From IMG/VR virus record IMGVR_UViG_3300047388_000139, positions 1 to 30,025 of that record: a stretch of 30,025 bases of DNA; one strand, 5' to 3'. Below, piece by piece: positions 15,042-23,557 of the stretch; the stretch's first letter is position 1; each line of letters begins with the position of its first letter. The position numbers and the translations under genes are program-made. The notes under the pieces are model-generated. The model was not told the origin of the DNA. It saw only the letters and a program-made list of their open reading frames with translations, and made no database searches. The DNA is from a virus.

Positions 15042-15329
15042 ATGAAGACCCTGATTGCCGCAGCCCTGCTGCTCGCCCTGACCGTTCCGGCACACGCTAC
15101 TAGATTTCGCGAGAGTGATCGCAAGTGGTTGCCGGTCATAGAAATGTACCAAGACCGGGCTGGCGCATGTCACAGCGCGTCCGACGAGGATGATACGGCT
15201 TGCATAGCTGCGGAGAAGTTGACGAAAAAACTCGAAACCGCTGGTTACTGCCTTTACGCCCGGGACGCCGTCGGCCGTCCTAGCAAGGACCGGAAGCATT
15301 GTTACGAGATCGAGTTTCCCGGGAAGTAG
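15042..15329 (+). CDS. Exported cysteine-containing protein, moron-like
   Basis: 95 residues with a clear signal peptide (MKTLIAAALLLALTVPAHA, cleavage near residue 19). The mature part is about 76 residues, mainly helical, with four cysteines (GACHSAS, DDTACIAA, AGYCLYAR, KHCYEIE) that could form two disulfides. The frame extends a little upstream, but ATG 15042 begins the signal peptide and follows GAGAAGG. It is the only plus-strand gene in about 20 kb of minus-strand virion genes and has its own promoter, the signature of a moron expressed apart from the lytic block. Family not recognised; an envelope-level superinfection or lysozyme-inhibitor role is speculation. Confidence 0.8.
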   Translation: MKTLIAAALLLALTVPAHATRFRESDRKWLPVIEMYQDRAGACHSASDEDDTACIAAEKLTKKLETAGYCLYARDAVGRPSKDRKHCYEIEFPGK

Positions 15330-15331
15330 CA

Positions 15332-18300
15332 TCACCGTCCTCCCAGCAAGGATTGCGTCTGCGGCCAACCCGCTATCCTGCGCGCCATGGCGTCCCTCAT
15401 GGCGTCGATGCTGGTATTGCCCAGTTCTCTGGCTTGGTCTTGTTGCCGGCGAACCGGCGTTCCGGTATCGCCGATCAGCATCCTTTCCGACCAAGTCGTG
15501 CTCTGTGGTGCAAACTGTATGCCCTGCAGCAGGGATGCCGCCAACGCCGGGTCCTGCACGCCTCTGAGATAACCGGCGTTCGGCGAGGAAGCGATATAGT
15601 CGCCATAGGCAGCGATCTGCTGGGCGAGCGGGGCGCGTCGATATTGATCGTAGGTCAAGCCGCCGAGTGTACCGCCAGCGGTCTTGAAATCCGCTGGGGC
15701 GATCTGAAACGCCCCCGCTTGGGTCCCGGTGCGGGATCGCGGGTTCCAGGTGCCGCCGGTTTCCAACCCCCCGACGCTCGCGATGGCCTCGGGCGGGATG
15801 TTGAACCTGTCGGCTACCGACTGGATAGCTTTGACAACATCAGCGTTTCTCTGGGTTGCAGGGATGCTCGACTGCCAGCTCGGCATCGTCGGGCCTGCCG
15901 GCTGCGGTATCTGCTGAAAGGTGCTGTAGTCGTTTGCAGGGCTCTGGAAGTCGCGCATGCTCGACGGCGCAGTGCTGTCCCCCGTAAAACGGTCATTGAA
16001 GCTGGCGGGATAAGCCTCGTCCGGCCATTGCTGCGGGGTGTAGCCGAGCAGGTCTTGCGAGCTGGGCATGCCGCCAGGCAATGCCACGCGATCCCATACG
16101 CTGCCGCTGCCGTCACCCGCGATGCCGTGCGGGCGCGACATGGTAGCCGCCGAACCTGTTGGCACGGGTAGGTCCCCCAATCCAAGCGCGGCACCCAACG
16201 GCGTAGACGGCTCTGCCGGCCCATACGGCGGCGTGTAGTAGCTAAACCCGCGCGCTTTCAAGGCCGCCAACTGGTCTTGATTTAGAAATTCAGTCCTGCG
16301 GTCTTCGACATTGCCGCTTCTGGTGAAATCGGCGTACGAGCTGGCGCCGCCGATGGTCTGGTTTTCCGGGCGCTGCATCACGCCGCTGCCTACCATCGGC
16401 TCGTAGATGCCGGCATTCCATTCCGGCGTGCCTGCCTTCGGGATGTCCCAATAGTCGGGGCTTCTGGTGCCAGCACCGGCTTGCGGCGGACCAGCCTCCT
16501 CCGCGCCGAACCGGGGCGGCGAAGCCAGTTGGCCCTGGGCGATAGCTTTGTTGAAATCAGCTTGGGTGATGCCAAGCTGGGGCAGATACGGCCCGATGCC
16601 GGACCGGATCATGCCGCCGGTCATGGCGTTGCCCAGCGCCTCGCGCAGGGTCTGGCTGGCGATGCTGGACGGGACACGGTCGGCGTTATCAGGCGAGTTC
16701 TTCCGCACCAGATCGCCAACGTTGCTGTCGAGCACGCTATGGGCCTGGGCAAGGTTAGCCGCCGCATTAGGGCGCGCGGTAGGTAGCGGAACGGGCTCTG
16801 CCGGAGGTGCGATGACGTCGCTTCTGACATCGTTGACGGGAATGTCTGCCGGCGGACGCGGCGCATTCGGATCCCACTCGACCGGGCCCTCGGGCCTCGC
16901 CGGGAACGGCGCCGCCGTGCCCGGGATATCGCCGGGAGGTCGCGGCGCATTCGGGTACGGATCTTGGTAGGCTTGCTCTTGATACTTCTCCATACCCTGC
17001 GGCGTAAGCGTGGTGTGAAGATGCGCGCCTTGTGTTATCCCTGGAATAGGGTTCCGCGCTTCATCGATGAAGAAATAATCCCCGCCTCTGCCCTCCGTCA
17101 TTCCCCGAGCCCCGAACAGCTCGCGGATTTTGTTCATTGCCGTGTCGGCTTCTGCAGGCGTGTGGGCGCGGGTGTCGAAAGCCAAAGCATCACTATGCTG
17201 CGACCCGGGTCTGTAAAGTTCATGTCCCGGACCCCGGTAGTCCGAAGTCATCACCAAATCCTGCGCCGCCAACTCCTGTTTGAGCGTGTTGCGGAGAGTA
17301 TCTACCTTCCCCGCTGTACTCATGTCGGCTGGCTCGACCCGATCAGGCGCCTCGTCGGGCCGCCTTCTGGGCAGCGGAATAGCCGCTGCATCGGCAGGCG
17401 GTTCGGGAATTTGCGGCGGCGCTGGCGGCCCCTCGGGCGTGCCCATCAGCTTCGCCAGTCGATCCCTGGCCTGCGCCATCAGATCGGCAGCCGGTAGGCC
17501 ACCGCCCGGTGTCAGCGCCCCGCCAGCTGTTTTATCGGCCTCCGAGCCCCCCGTGAGTTGCGGACGGCCTTCGGCTTGGCTGAGGAAACGCTCCGGGTCG
17601 TTAGCGGAAGTGACGTCGAAATAGCGGTCGAAAGACGAAGTGGCTTGCGGCCCGACCGTCTGATACCGGTTCGGCTCGGCCGGCGGCTGATAGGTCGCGC
17701 CCTGCAGCCCGCCCCAGTCGAGCCCGCCGACGCCGAGGCCGCCGCCATAGGGTCCGGCAAACTCGGTCCCTGATATCGGAGACGTCCCGACATCGAACGG
17801 ACTGGCCGGCGTGCTTTGCGGCTGCGGCATCGTCATCGGCGAGTTCAATCCGCCCGGCATCGCCATGCCGGGGTAAGGATCGGCGGTCGCCGTCTGCGGC
17901 TGCGGTTGCGGCTGCGGCTGCTGTTGCGGTTGCTGCGGGAAGGTCATCGGCGAGTTCAGCCCGCCCGGCATCGCCATGCTAGGGGCTGGATCTTCCCGCA
18001 TGCTGCCGCCGCTCCACAGCTTCGACCAATCGAAGCCGCCGCTCGACGGTCCGGACATCGGCGAGTTCAAGCCTCCCGGCATCGACATGCCGGGGAACGG
18101 GTCTTGCCTCGCGCCGGACATATTGCCTGCGGCGCTGCCGACACTGCCCCAGTCGATGGACGGCCCGCTATACCCACCGCCACCGTTGCCGAGGCCGCCG
18201 CTGAACGGGTTGCCCACCTGGCTCAGATCGAGCGCGCCCGCGCCGCCGGACGTATAGCCGAAAGGCCCCGGGCCGGTATCGAAGGACGGCATGCTGTAGC

Positions 18301-18568
18301 CGCCCCCGGGCGTCCTGCCGGGGTCCATGTTCGCGAACGCGCCCTCGGGACTGTTCGGCATCGCCATGGCTGCGGACGTTATGAGATTGGCGGTATACTG
18401 CTCGGACGCCCTCAGATTATTCGTAAGGTTACTGAATTGGTTCTGAGCGTAAGCCGCCGGCGCCGCATACCCCGCAGTTGGGTTTATCTGCGGGTTGTAG
18501 GAGAATTGCGGGGCGAAGAAGTTGCCGCCGCCGAAGCCCATATTGGGGATGCCGGAAACGTCGCTCAT
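15332..18568 (-). CDS. Large virion protein with M15-like peptidase and SLT transglycosylase domains
   Basis: 1078 residues. The first 300 are Gly/Pro/Gln-rich and contain three 16-residue repeats spaced exactly 37 residues apart (156-171, 193-208, 230-245). Around 420-525 is a possible D-Ala-D-Ala/M15-type metallopeptidase: SQHSDALAFD (His458, Asp465) and HLH (516-518) match the zinc-ligand pattern. A Pro-rich linker region follows. Residues about 910-1010 form a lytic transglycosylase (SLT) domain with catalytic Glu936 in GGLETGG, then GAFQIAPADF. It is probably an injected or tail-tip protein that opens peptidoglycan. The peptidase call is less certain than the SLT call. Confidence 0.82.
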   Translation of the reverse strand: MSDVSGIPNMGFGGGNFFAPQFSYNPQINPTAGYAAPAAYAQNQFSNLTNNLRASEQYTANLITSAAMAMPNSPEGAFANMDPGRTPGGGYSMPSFDTGPGPFGYTSGGAGALDLSQVGNPFSGGLGNGGGGYSGPSIDWGSVGSAAGNMSGARQDPFPGMSMPGGLNSPMSGPSSGGFDWSKLWSGGSMREDPAPSMAMPGGLNSPMTFPQQPQQQPQPQPQPQTATADPYPGMAMPGGLNSPMTMPQPQSTPASPFDVGTSPISGTEFAGPYGGGLGVGGLDWGGLQGATYQPPAEPNRYQTVGPQATSSFDRYFDVTSANDPERFLSQAEGRPQLTGGSEADKTAGGALTPGGGLPAADLMAQARDRLAKLMGTPEGPPAPPQIPEPPADAAAIPLPRRRPDEAPDRVEPADMSTAGKVDTLRNTLKQELAAQDLVMTSDYRGPGHELYRPGSQHSDALAFDTRAHTPAEADTAMNKIRELFGARGMTEGRGGDYFFIDEARNPIPGITQGAHLHTTLTPQGMEKYQEQAYQDPYPNAPRPPGDIPGTAAPFPARPEGPVEWDPNAPRPPADIPVNDVRSDVIAPPAEPVPLPTARPNAAANLAQAHSVLDSNVGDLVRKNSPDNADRVPSSIASQTLREALGNAMTGGMIRSGIGPYLPQLGITQADFNKAIAQGQLASPPRFGAEEAGPPQAGAGTRSPDYWDIPKAGTPEWNAGIYEPMVGSGVMQRPENQTIGGASSYADFTRSGNVEDRRTEFLNQDQLAALKARGFSYYTPPYGPAEPSTPLGAALGLGDLPVPTGSAATMSRPHGIAGDGSGSVWDRVALPGGMPSSQDLLGYTPQQWPDEAYPASFNDRFTGDSTAPSSMRDFQSPANDYSTFQQIPQPAGPTMPSWQSSIPATQRNADVVKAIQSVADRFNIPPEAIASVGGLETGGTWNPRSRTGTQAGAFQIAPADFKTAGGTLGGLTYDQYRRAPLAQQIAAYGDYIASSPNAGYLRGVQDPALAASLLQGIQFAPQSTTWSERMLIGDTGTPVRRQQDQARELGNTSIDAMRDAMARRIAGWPQTQSLLGGR
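17834..18103 (-). repeat. Three in-frame repeats, 111-base period
   Basis: The copies at 17834-17881, 17945-17992 and 18056-18103 encode DPxPxMxMPGGLNSPM. They are separated by exactly 111 bases but have unrelated linkers, one of which is Gln/Pro-rich. The motif resembles a docking or structural repeat in a disordered region. Confidence 0.88.
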
Positions 18569-18648
18569 GGTATCAGCAACCTCTACAAATCTTCGGCGTG
18601 AACGGTTCGGCCGAGGGAAGCGCTATGGGTTCGTCCGCACCCTCCGCG

Positions 18649-18825
18649 TCAACGAATGGGACTGCCGAAATCGTGCAGCCCGAGTATTCCAATCAAGATG
18701 AACAGGATCATCCAGCCACCGAACGGCGCCCAGGCCTGCTGCGCCGGCCGCCACGGGTTCATGCCCCAAACGCCGAACAGCAGCGTGATCACGTAGATTA
18801 GCCAGAACCAGATGTTAGCGCCCAT
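18649..18825 (-). CDS. Small two-helix membrane protein, holin candidate
   Basis: 58 residues with two transmembrane segments (IWFWLIYVITLLFGVWG and WMILFILIGILGL) joined by a short NPWRPAQQ loop and ending with a short polar tail. It overlaps the end of the upstream gene by 11 bases. Size and two-helix topology fit a class II-type holin, but it lies about 7 kb from the GH25 lysin and next to fibres, so another membrane role is possible. An approximately 80-base stretch downstream, before the large virion gene, shows nothing clear. Confidence 0.62.
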   Translation of the reverse strand: MGANIWFWLIYVITLLFGVWGMNPWRPAQQAWAPFGGWMILFILIGILGLHDFGSPIR

Positions 18826-19255
18826 GGCTCAGATCCCTAAGTTTGGCTTCGATGGCGGCAACCCGGGCTTCCAGGCCCTGGAAATCGAACGGCGGCGGCG
18901 GTGGCGGCAGATCGTGCAGCGTGTGGGTGTCCGGATGGTACAGCTTGTTGCCCAGCTCTAGGCGCAGATCGTCGCTGCCGTGGTAATCAATGATCTCCCG
19001 CAGCAATGACCCTGCCGGAAACAGCATGGTCGGGTCGCGGGTTGCAAGCCCGATGATGTAGCCGTTATGGATGTCCTGCCATGTCGCGGTGAACTTCACC
19101 GTGCCGGCGCTGAAACTGTTTTCGTCCCTGACATAGTCGTACCAATCGATGCCATCGGCTATCCGGCGGGCGAACAGCGCATTGGGCGGCATCCCCGGCG
19201 GGAGCTTATCCGGCTGGTAGGTCACCCATTTGCCGTGATCGATGATCTGGGTCAT
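18815..19255 (-). CDS. Fibre-partner protein, copy B
   Basis: 146 residues, clearly paralogous to the gene at 20086-20508: shared DHGKWVTYQP-like start, NALFARR, DGIDWYDYV, FPAGSLLREI and a C-terminal coiled coil (LEARVAAIEAKLRDL). It contains a run of six prolines (DLPPPPPPFDF). It overlaps the fibre gene before it by ATGA, exactly as its paralogue does. The constant pairing suggests a fibre chaperone, cap or second subunit of the same appendage. Confidence 0.8.
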   Translation of the reverse strand: MTQIIDHGKWVTYQPDKLPPGMPPNALFARRIADGIDWYDYVRDENSFSAGTVKFTATWQDIHNGYIIGLATRDPTMLFPAGSLLREIIDYHGSDDLRLELGNKLYHPDTHTLHDLPPPPPPFDFQGLEARVAAIEAKLRDLSHGR

Positions 19256-20082
19256 CCGCCCACCGTGACCCAGCCGCCGGGCGTTAGGTATTGCAGGTAA
19301 TTCAAATTAAGACTGGTCACGACAGTAATGCCGCCAGCAACACCGTAGCTGCCTACCCCCGTGCATACGGTTCCGCCGCTGAACCCCGCCAGCCGCACCG
19401 ACTGCACCGGGTTCAGATTGCCGGTGTGCCAGATGTTGCCGCCGCCGCCGAGCGCATAGCTGCCGCCGCCATTCCAGATGATGTAGCCGGGTCCGCCGCT
19501 GGACTGAAATCGCAGATAAGTTGCGGCGGCGACCAGTTCGCCGTTGACCGTCAGACCGCCGGTCATGGTGTCGCCGGCGCGGTTGACCTTGGGATCGGCG
19601 ATGGCGTGAGCCCAGGCCTGGGCCCGGGTCTCGACGTAGTCCTGGGTGGCTACAATCCCCCATTTGTAATTGTCGGCCCATATCTCCATGCCGCTGGCAG
19701 TCCAGTTGAAGTTGAACCAGTTCGCGCCATAGGCTCCCGAGAAACCCGCACGGCACTTGTACGCGGTCGTCGTCACTTGCCCGTTCACCGTGAGGCTGCC
19801 GGTGATCGTGCCGCCCGTCAGCGGCAGCTTGAGGTCGTCATAAGCCTTGGTCACCGCGTCCTGCGGATCGACCGGGTCGGCCAGCGAAACCAGCCGCTTT
19901 GAGTTCATCGGGATGTTCGCCAGCACCACGCTCTGGCCGTCCCTGACGATGCATTGCGACAACCCGTCGGCAAACCCGTCGTCTTCGAGATCGTGATAAT
20001 CGGCACGGATCTTGATGCCTGCAGTCGCGTCAGCAACCCAGTTGCGTATCCGGACAAACAGGCCAGACCCGTTGAAAGGCAT
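19252..20082 (-). CDS. Tail fibre, copy B
   Basis: 276 residues. The N-terminal 100 residues (MPFNGSGLFVRIRNWVADA, KIRADYHDLEDDGFADGLS, SLADPVDPQDAVTKAYDD) form the virion-attachment module seen in many podovirus-like fibres. The middle has LTGGTITGSLTVNG spacer repeats, then GGSYALGGGGNIWHTGN and a divergent C-terminus that is probably the receptor-binding end. It is paralogous to 20505-21515, shorter and with a different tip. Confidence 0.85.
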   Translation of the reverse strand: MPFNGSGLFVRIRNWVADATAGIKIRADYHDLEDDGFADGLSQCIVRDGQSVVLANIPMNSKRLVSLADPVDPQDAVTKAYDDLKLPLTGGTITGSLTVNGQVTTTAYKCRAGFSGAYGANWFNFNWTASGMEIWADNYKWGIVATQDYVETRAQAWAHAIADPKVNRAGDTMTGGLTVNGELVAAATYLRFQSSGGPGYIIWNGGGSYALGGGGNIWHTGNLNPVQSVRLAGFSGGTVCTGVGSYGVAGGITVVTSLNLNYLQYLTPGGWVTVGG

Positions 20083-20085
20083 CGC

Positions 20086-20508
20086 TCATGCGCCTCTCTG
20101 TTTGGCTTCCAGCGCCGCGAGACGCGCCACCAAGTCTTGCAGGGCTCCGGTTTGCGACGGAATGATCGGGTCGGTGAAGGCGCCAGTTGCTGGATCAAAA
20201 GCTTTCGAGCCGAGGTCGGCTTGCGGATCGCTGCCAGCGTAATCCGTCACCTCATGCACGATGCAGCCTGCCGGGAATATCGCGGTGTGGGTGTAGGTCG
20301 CCGGACCGACGATGTACTGACCGGTCTGCGGCGCGAGATAGGCGGCAATCACGACGGTGCCCGGTTGGAAGTTGGTGCCGGGATTGACGTAATCGTACCA
20401 GTCGACGCCATCGCTTTCGCGGCGTGCGAACATCGCATTGGCGGGCGCACCTTCTGGCGGTGGCGCGGGTGTATAGGCAAGCCAATTGCCGTGATCGATG
20501 GTGGTCAT
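20086..20508 (-). CDS. Fibre-partner protein, copy A
   Basis: 140 residues with the same architecture as 18815-19255: IDHGNWLAYTP start, NAMFARRESDGVDWYDYV, FPAGCIVHEVTDY and a C-terminal coiled coil (LQDLVARLAALEAKQ). ATGA overlap with the preceding fibre gene. Function unknown; assembly factor or distal fibre subunit by context. Confidence 0.8.
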   Translation of the reverse strand: MTTIDHGNWLAYTPAPPPEGAPANAMFARRESDGVDWYDYVNPGTNFQPGTVVIAAYLAPQTGQYIVGPATYTHTAIFPAGCIVHEVTDYAGSDPQADLGSKAFDPATGAFTDPIIPSQTGALQDLVARLAALEAKQRGA

Positions 20509-21515
20509 CCTGAGTAACTCACAGTGAACCAGCTGGTGGTGTACAGCTGCAGATAACGGAAGCGTCCGACGTAAGCGAGCAAATGGCCGCCCATGCCGGT
20601 CATGACGGCGCCGGAAAACGCCTCGGGCACGGGATTAGGGGGGCCGCCATACTCTCCGCTGACGTAGGCGTCGCCCGCCAGCGCTAGCCGCCCGTTGGTG
20701 ACCAGGACGCTCGCGGATGGATTGAAATTACCGGTGTGCCAAATGGTGCCGCCGCCGCCGAGCGCATAGCTGCCGCCACCCTGCCTTTGGATGTAGCCGG
20801 GACTAGAGCCGACGGCGCCGAAACGAAATACATTCGCCGAGCTGCCTATTTCACTGCTGGCCTGCACGTAGCCGTTGACCTGCAGATTGCCGCTGACGGT
20901 GCCGCCCGTTATCGGCAGCTTGGTGGCGTCCGCCGTGTCAACGTATTGCTTGGTGGCGATGCCGAGCGCCGTGGTGGGATTGGCTTTGACGGTCAATAGC
21001 GCGGTCGAGCGGCTGCCGAACAGCGCGGTGCCTGTTACCGTGGCGCCGTCGTCGGCATAGGCGATCAGATCGAAATCCGATCCGACATTGTTGCCACTCT
21101 CTGCCGTCGCGTCGCCGAGCACCAGCTCCCAGCGGTTCTTGTCGCCCTTCTGGCCGATGATGCTGTCTTTGTGGCCGGCGGTGCCGTCGAGCGTCAGAGC
21201 CGGATCGGCGTTCTTGACGATGACATCGCCGGTGATCGGCGCTGAGCCATCCAGCGGCATCTTGGTGTCGGCGTAGTCCTTGGTCGCGGCATCCTGCGGA
21301 TCAATCGGATCAGCCAGCGAAACGATGCGCCGGGAGTTGAACGGAATGTTCTGGGTGATGGCGGTCTGACCATCCTTGGTGATGCAGTGGCTTAAGCCGT
21401 CGGCAAAATTGTTGTCCTCGTCGTCGTGCCTGTCGGCACGGATCTTGACGCTGTTGGTCGCGTCCACGACCCACGAGTACAATCGGAGAAAAGTCCCTGC
21501 GCCATCAAAGGCCAC
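20505..21515 (-). CDS. Tail fibre, copy A
   Basis: 336 residues. The N-terminal attachment module (MAFDGAGTFLRLYSWVVDAT, KIRADRHDDEDNNFADGLS, SLADPIDPQDAATKDYAD) is very close to copy B. The middle carries an extra segment with LTLDGTAGHKDSIIGQKG and ALFGSRSTALLTV, then GGSYALGGGGTIWHTGN and a unique C-terminus (GEYGGPPNPVPEAFSG). It is followed by its partner gene with an ATGA overlap. Confidence 0.86.
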   Translation of the reverse strand: MAFDGAGTFLRLYSWVVDATNSVKIRADRHDDEDNNFADGLSHCITKDGQTAITQNIPFNSRRIVSLADPIDPQDAATKDYADTKMPLDGSAPITGDVIVKNADPALTLDGTAGHKDSIIGQKGDKNRWELVLGDATAESGNNVGSDFDLIAYADDGATVTGTALFGSRSTALLTVKANPTTALGIATKQYVDTADATKLPITGGTVSGNLQVNGYVQASSEIGSSANVFRFGAVGSSPGYIQRQGGGSYALGGGGTIWHTGNFNPSASVLVTNGRLALAGDAYVSGEYGGPPNPVPEAFSGAVMTGMGGHLLAYVGRFRYLQLYTTSWFTVSYSG

Positions 21516-21519
21516 GATG

Positions 21520-21720
21520 TCATCCCTTCATCTTCATCACTTTCACGCCGGATTTCGGCAGCCCGTACTGCTTCGAGCTTTTGCCCCGCTGCTGGGCCTT
21601 CTGCAGCGGTTTGGTCTTGGCGTAGCCGGCGCCGTCGGCTTCCGCGATGGCTTCGGGCCTCCGAGCCCTGGCGAACTCGGACGCCTCATTGGCTGGAACG
21701 TCAGCAGTTGTCCTTGGCAT
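21520..21720 (-). CDS. Small basic virion-region protein
   Basis: 66 residues, hydrophilic, ending [17 protein letters not shown]. The end resembles the end of the preceding small protein ([11 protein letters not shown]), suggesting a common origin or shared binding motif. AGAGGA lies about four bases ahead of ATG 21720, and the start overlaps the preceding gene by 20 bases. Function unknown. Confidence 0.65.
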   Translation of the reverse strand: MPRTTADVPANEASEFARARRPEAIAEADGAGYAKTKPLQKAQQRGKSSKQYGLPKSGVKVMKMKG

Positions 21721-21895
21721 TTTTCATCCTCTCTCGTTTTGGCAGCGAATACTGCCCGACCTTCTTCGGCAGCTTGCCGCCCTGGTCGGCGTCGGCGAAC
21801 TCCTTGCCGACTTTCTTCGGTATCCCGATTGTGGATTTGCCGCTGGCAGCGGCATGCATCGCGCGTCTCTGAGCTTCGGATTGCATCGGCATCAT
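21701..21895 (-). CDS. Small conserved phage protein ([14 protein letters not shown] type)
   Basis: 64 residues. The N-terminus [20 protein letters not shown] with the following [12 protein letters not shown] matches a small motif family found in virion regions of many tailed phages, function unknown. The C-terminus is basic ([14 protein letters not shown]). GGAG precedes ATG 21895, which overlaps the end of the upstream 554-residue gene. Confidence 0.75.
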   Translation of the reverse strand: MMPMQSEAQRRAMHAAASGKSTIGIPKKVGKEFADADQGGKLPKKVGQYSLPKRERMKNAKDNC

Positions 21896-23556
21896 TGTTC
21901 TCCTAGCTTGCCGCCGACATAAGCCGCACCGGCGCGTTGCGCGGCTTGCTTCGCCAGCAGTGTTCGCATCGCGTCCGCAGGAATAGCCTTGGGCTGCGAG
22001 CCGGTGATGTTGCGGAGCAGCTCGTCGATGTGGACGGCGCCGCGATTAGCTGCCGCACGGTCCAGCATGTTCTTCACCGCCCCGCTCCCTGCCGATCCCA
22101 CGCTAAATCCACCTAGCCCAGCGCCGGGCCCGCCATGACTAAGTCCTAACAAACCCAGCCCCGTGCCCACGACCCCGCGCGTTAGCGGACTGCCGGCAAC
22201 CGCTCCAGCGCCGCGATAGACATTCTGCAGTCGATCACCCTCGACAACCTTGGCCAGCAGATCGCGCTGCTCTTTGTTCTGCGGGCCCTTAAAGGGGCTA
22301 TAAACGCCAGGTTTTTCGGCTTTCTCCAGCAGCGGACGGAAGGCTGCGCGATTGGCTTCGTCGGGATTGACGCCCGACTTGGCCTGTACCGCACGCTCAG
22401 CCTTGCCTGCCGTATAACCGACATCGTCAGCGATGGCAGCCGCCCGCCACAGCTTGCGAGCCTCCCCATAGTCCGCAGCGACGTTTCTGTTAGTGGGGTT
22501 GATGGCGGGCCTGTTATTCAGCACCAGGTCATCGATCTTCTCGATGACCTTGCCGGCGGCCTCACGGGTAGAGGCGTCATTGCCCCGGGCTTCCTTCGAC
22601 AACGCCGAGCGTAAGTTACTCAACTCGTTGAAGCCCATCCCCTGCGGCTGCTGCGCCTTCTGCAGCAGCTCATCGACGTAACCGGAAATCTTGCTATGCG
22701 CGATCTTGTTGTACTGATTGTTGGCGATCAGACTATCGACGCCCTGCTTCAGCGCCAAAGTCTGCGGCTGGGCGTAGGCGATGCCACCCATATCGAGCGC
22801 CTGAAACAACGGCTTCGCTGCGGCTTTCAGCTCTTCCGGCGTATCGCCCTGGTTGGCTTCGCGCGCGGCTTTCTGCGCCCCTCTCATCCCAGGGACCAGC
22901 TTTGCCGCGCCGCCGACAGCGGCCGACGTGCCGCCGCCCAGGACCCCGCCAATAACACCGCCTTCCACGGCGCTTCCCACGTCCTGCGCGTTTCTGGCGG
23001 CGCCTTCCACGGTCCCCATGCCGGCGCCCTGCGCTATAACTTTTCCAAGCTCTGCCCTGCCAGCGGCCTCTGCCGTAGCAGGCGCTATTGCACGACCAGT
23101 CTGTGCTGCGTTGGCCACTTGTGTGGTAGCCGCCGCTGCACGTCCGGAACCGCCAGCGCCGACGCCACCAGCAATGTCGGTTAACACGCCAAGCGCACCA
23201 GGGGTGTTTGCAACCGCGCGGTTAGCGTAATCCTCCTCGGCGCCGACGCCAGCACGGTAGCGCTCGCCGAAGGTCGAAGTTGGATCGAACACACCGCTGA
23301 CACCGCGCATCAGGCCGCCGAGGGGCCGCATCAACCCGAGCGTCGCGCTATCCTTCAGGCGTTGACTGTAGCCGGGCTCGCCAGCGGTCAATTGATCTTT
23401 CAGGTATTGGGCGCGCAACTCCTTCTCTTTCGCATTCGGCAGCAGATCATCGAACGCACCCGCAGACGTGGCGGCAGCAGGCTCCGTGATGAGGTCACTC
23501 AGCTTTTTGCTGGATACCTTGTCGCCGCTAGGAATGAGATCGTCGAATATGCCCAT
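21892..23556 (-). CDS. Putative internal virion / ejection protein, Gly/Ala-rich
   Basis: 554 residues. The N-terminus repeats a short motif (FDDLIPSG at the start and FDDLLPNA near residue 35). Residues about 110-220 are Gly/Ala-rich and could insert in membranes. The middle (240-420) is helical and charged. A second Gly-rich segment ([20 protein letters not shown]) lies near 480. Such proteins in podovirus virion blocks are usually ejected into the cell envelope with the DNA. No enzymatic motif seen. Confidence 0.68.
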   Translation of the reverse strand: MGIFDDLIPSGDKVSSKKLSDLITEPAAATSAGAFDDLLPNAKEKELRAQYLKDQLTAGEPGYSQRLKDSATLGLMRPLGGLMRGVSGVFDPTSTFGERYRAGVGAEEDYANRAVANTPGALGVLTDIAGGVGAGGSGRAAAATTQVANAAQTGRAIAPATAEAAGRAELGKVIAQGAGMGTVEGAARNAQDVGSAVEGGVIGGVLGGGTSAAVGGAAKLVPGMRGAQKAAREANQGDTPEELKAAAKPLFQALDMGGIAYAQPQTLALKQGVDSLIANNQYNKIAHSKISGYVDELLQKAQQPQGMGFNELSNLRSALSKEARGNDASTREAAGKVIEKIDDLVLNNRPAINPTNRNVAADYGEARKLWRAAAIADDVGYTAGKAERAVQAKSGVNPDEANRAAFRPLLEKAEKPGVYSPFKGPQNKEQRDLLAKVVEGDRLQNVYRGAGAVAGSPLTRGVVGTGLGLLGLSHGGPGAGLGGFSVGSAGSGAVKNMLDRAAANRGAVHIDELLRNITGSQPKAIPADAMRTLLAKQAAQRAGAAYVGGKLGEQ

Positions 23557-23557
23557 G

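Noticed and set aside
15299-16171. Plus-strand open frame after the moron gene
   Set aside because: Antisense to the SLT domain of the large virion protein; Arg/Gly-rich translation without motifs.
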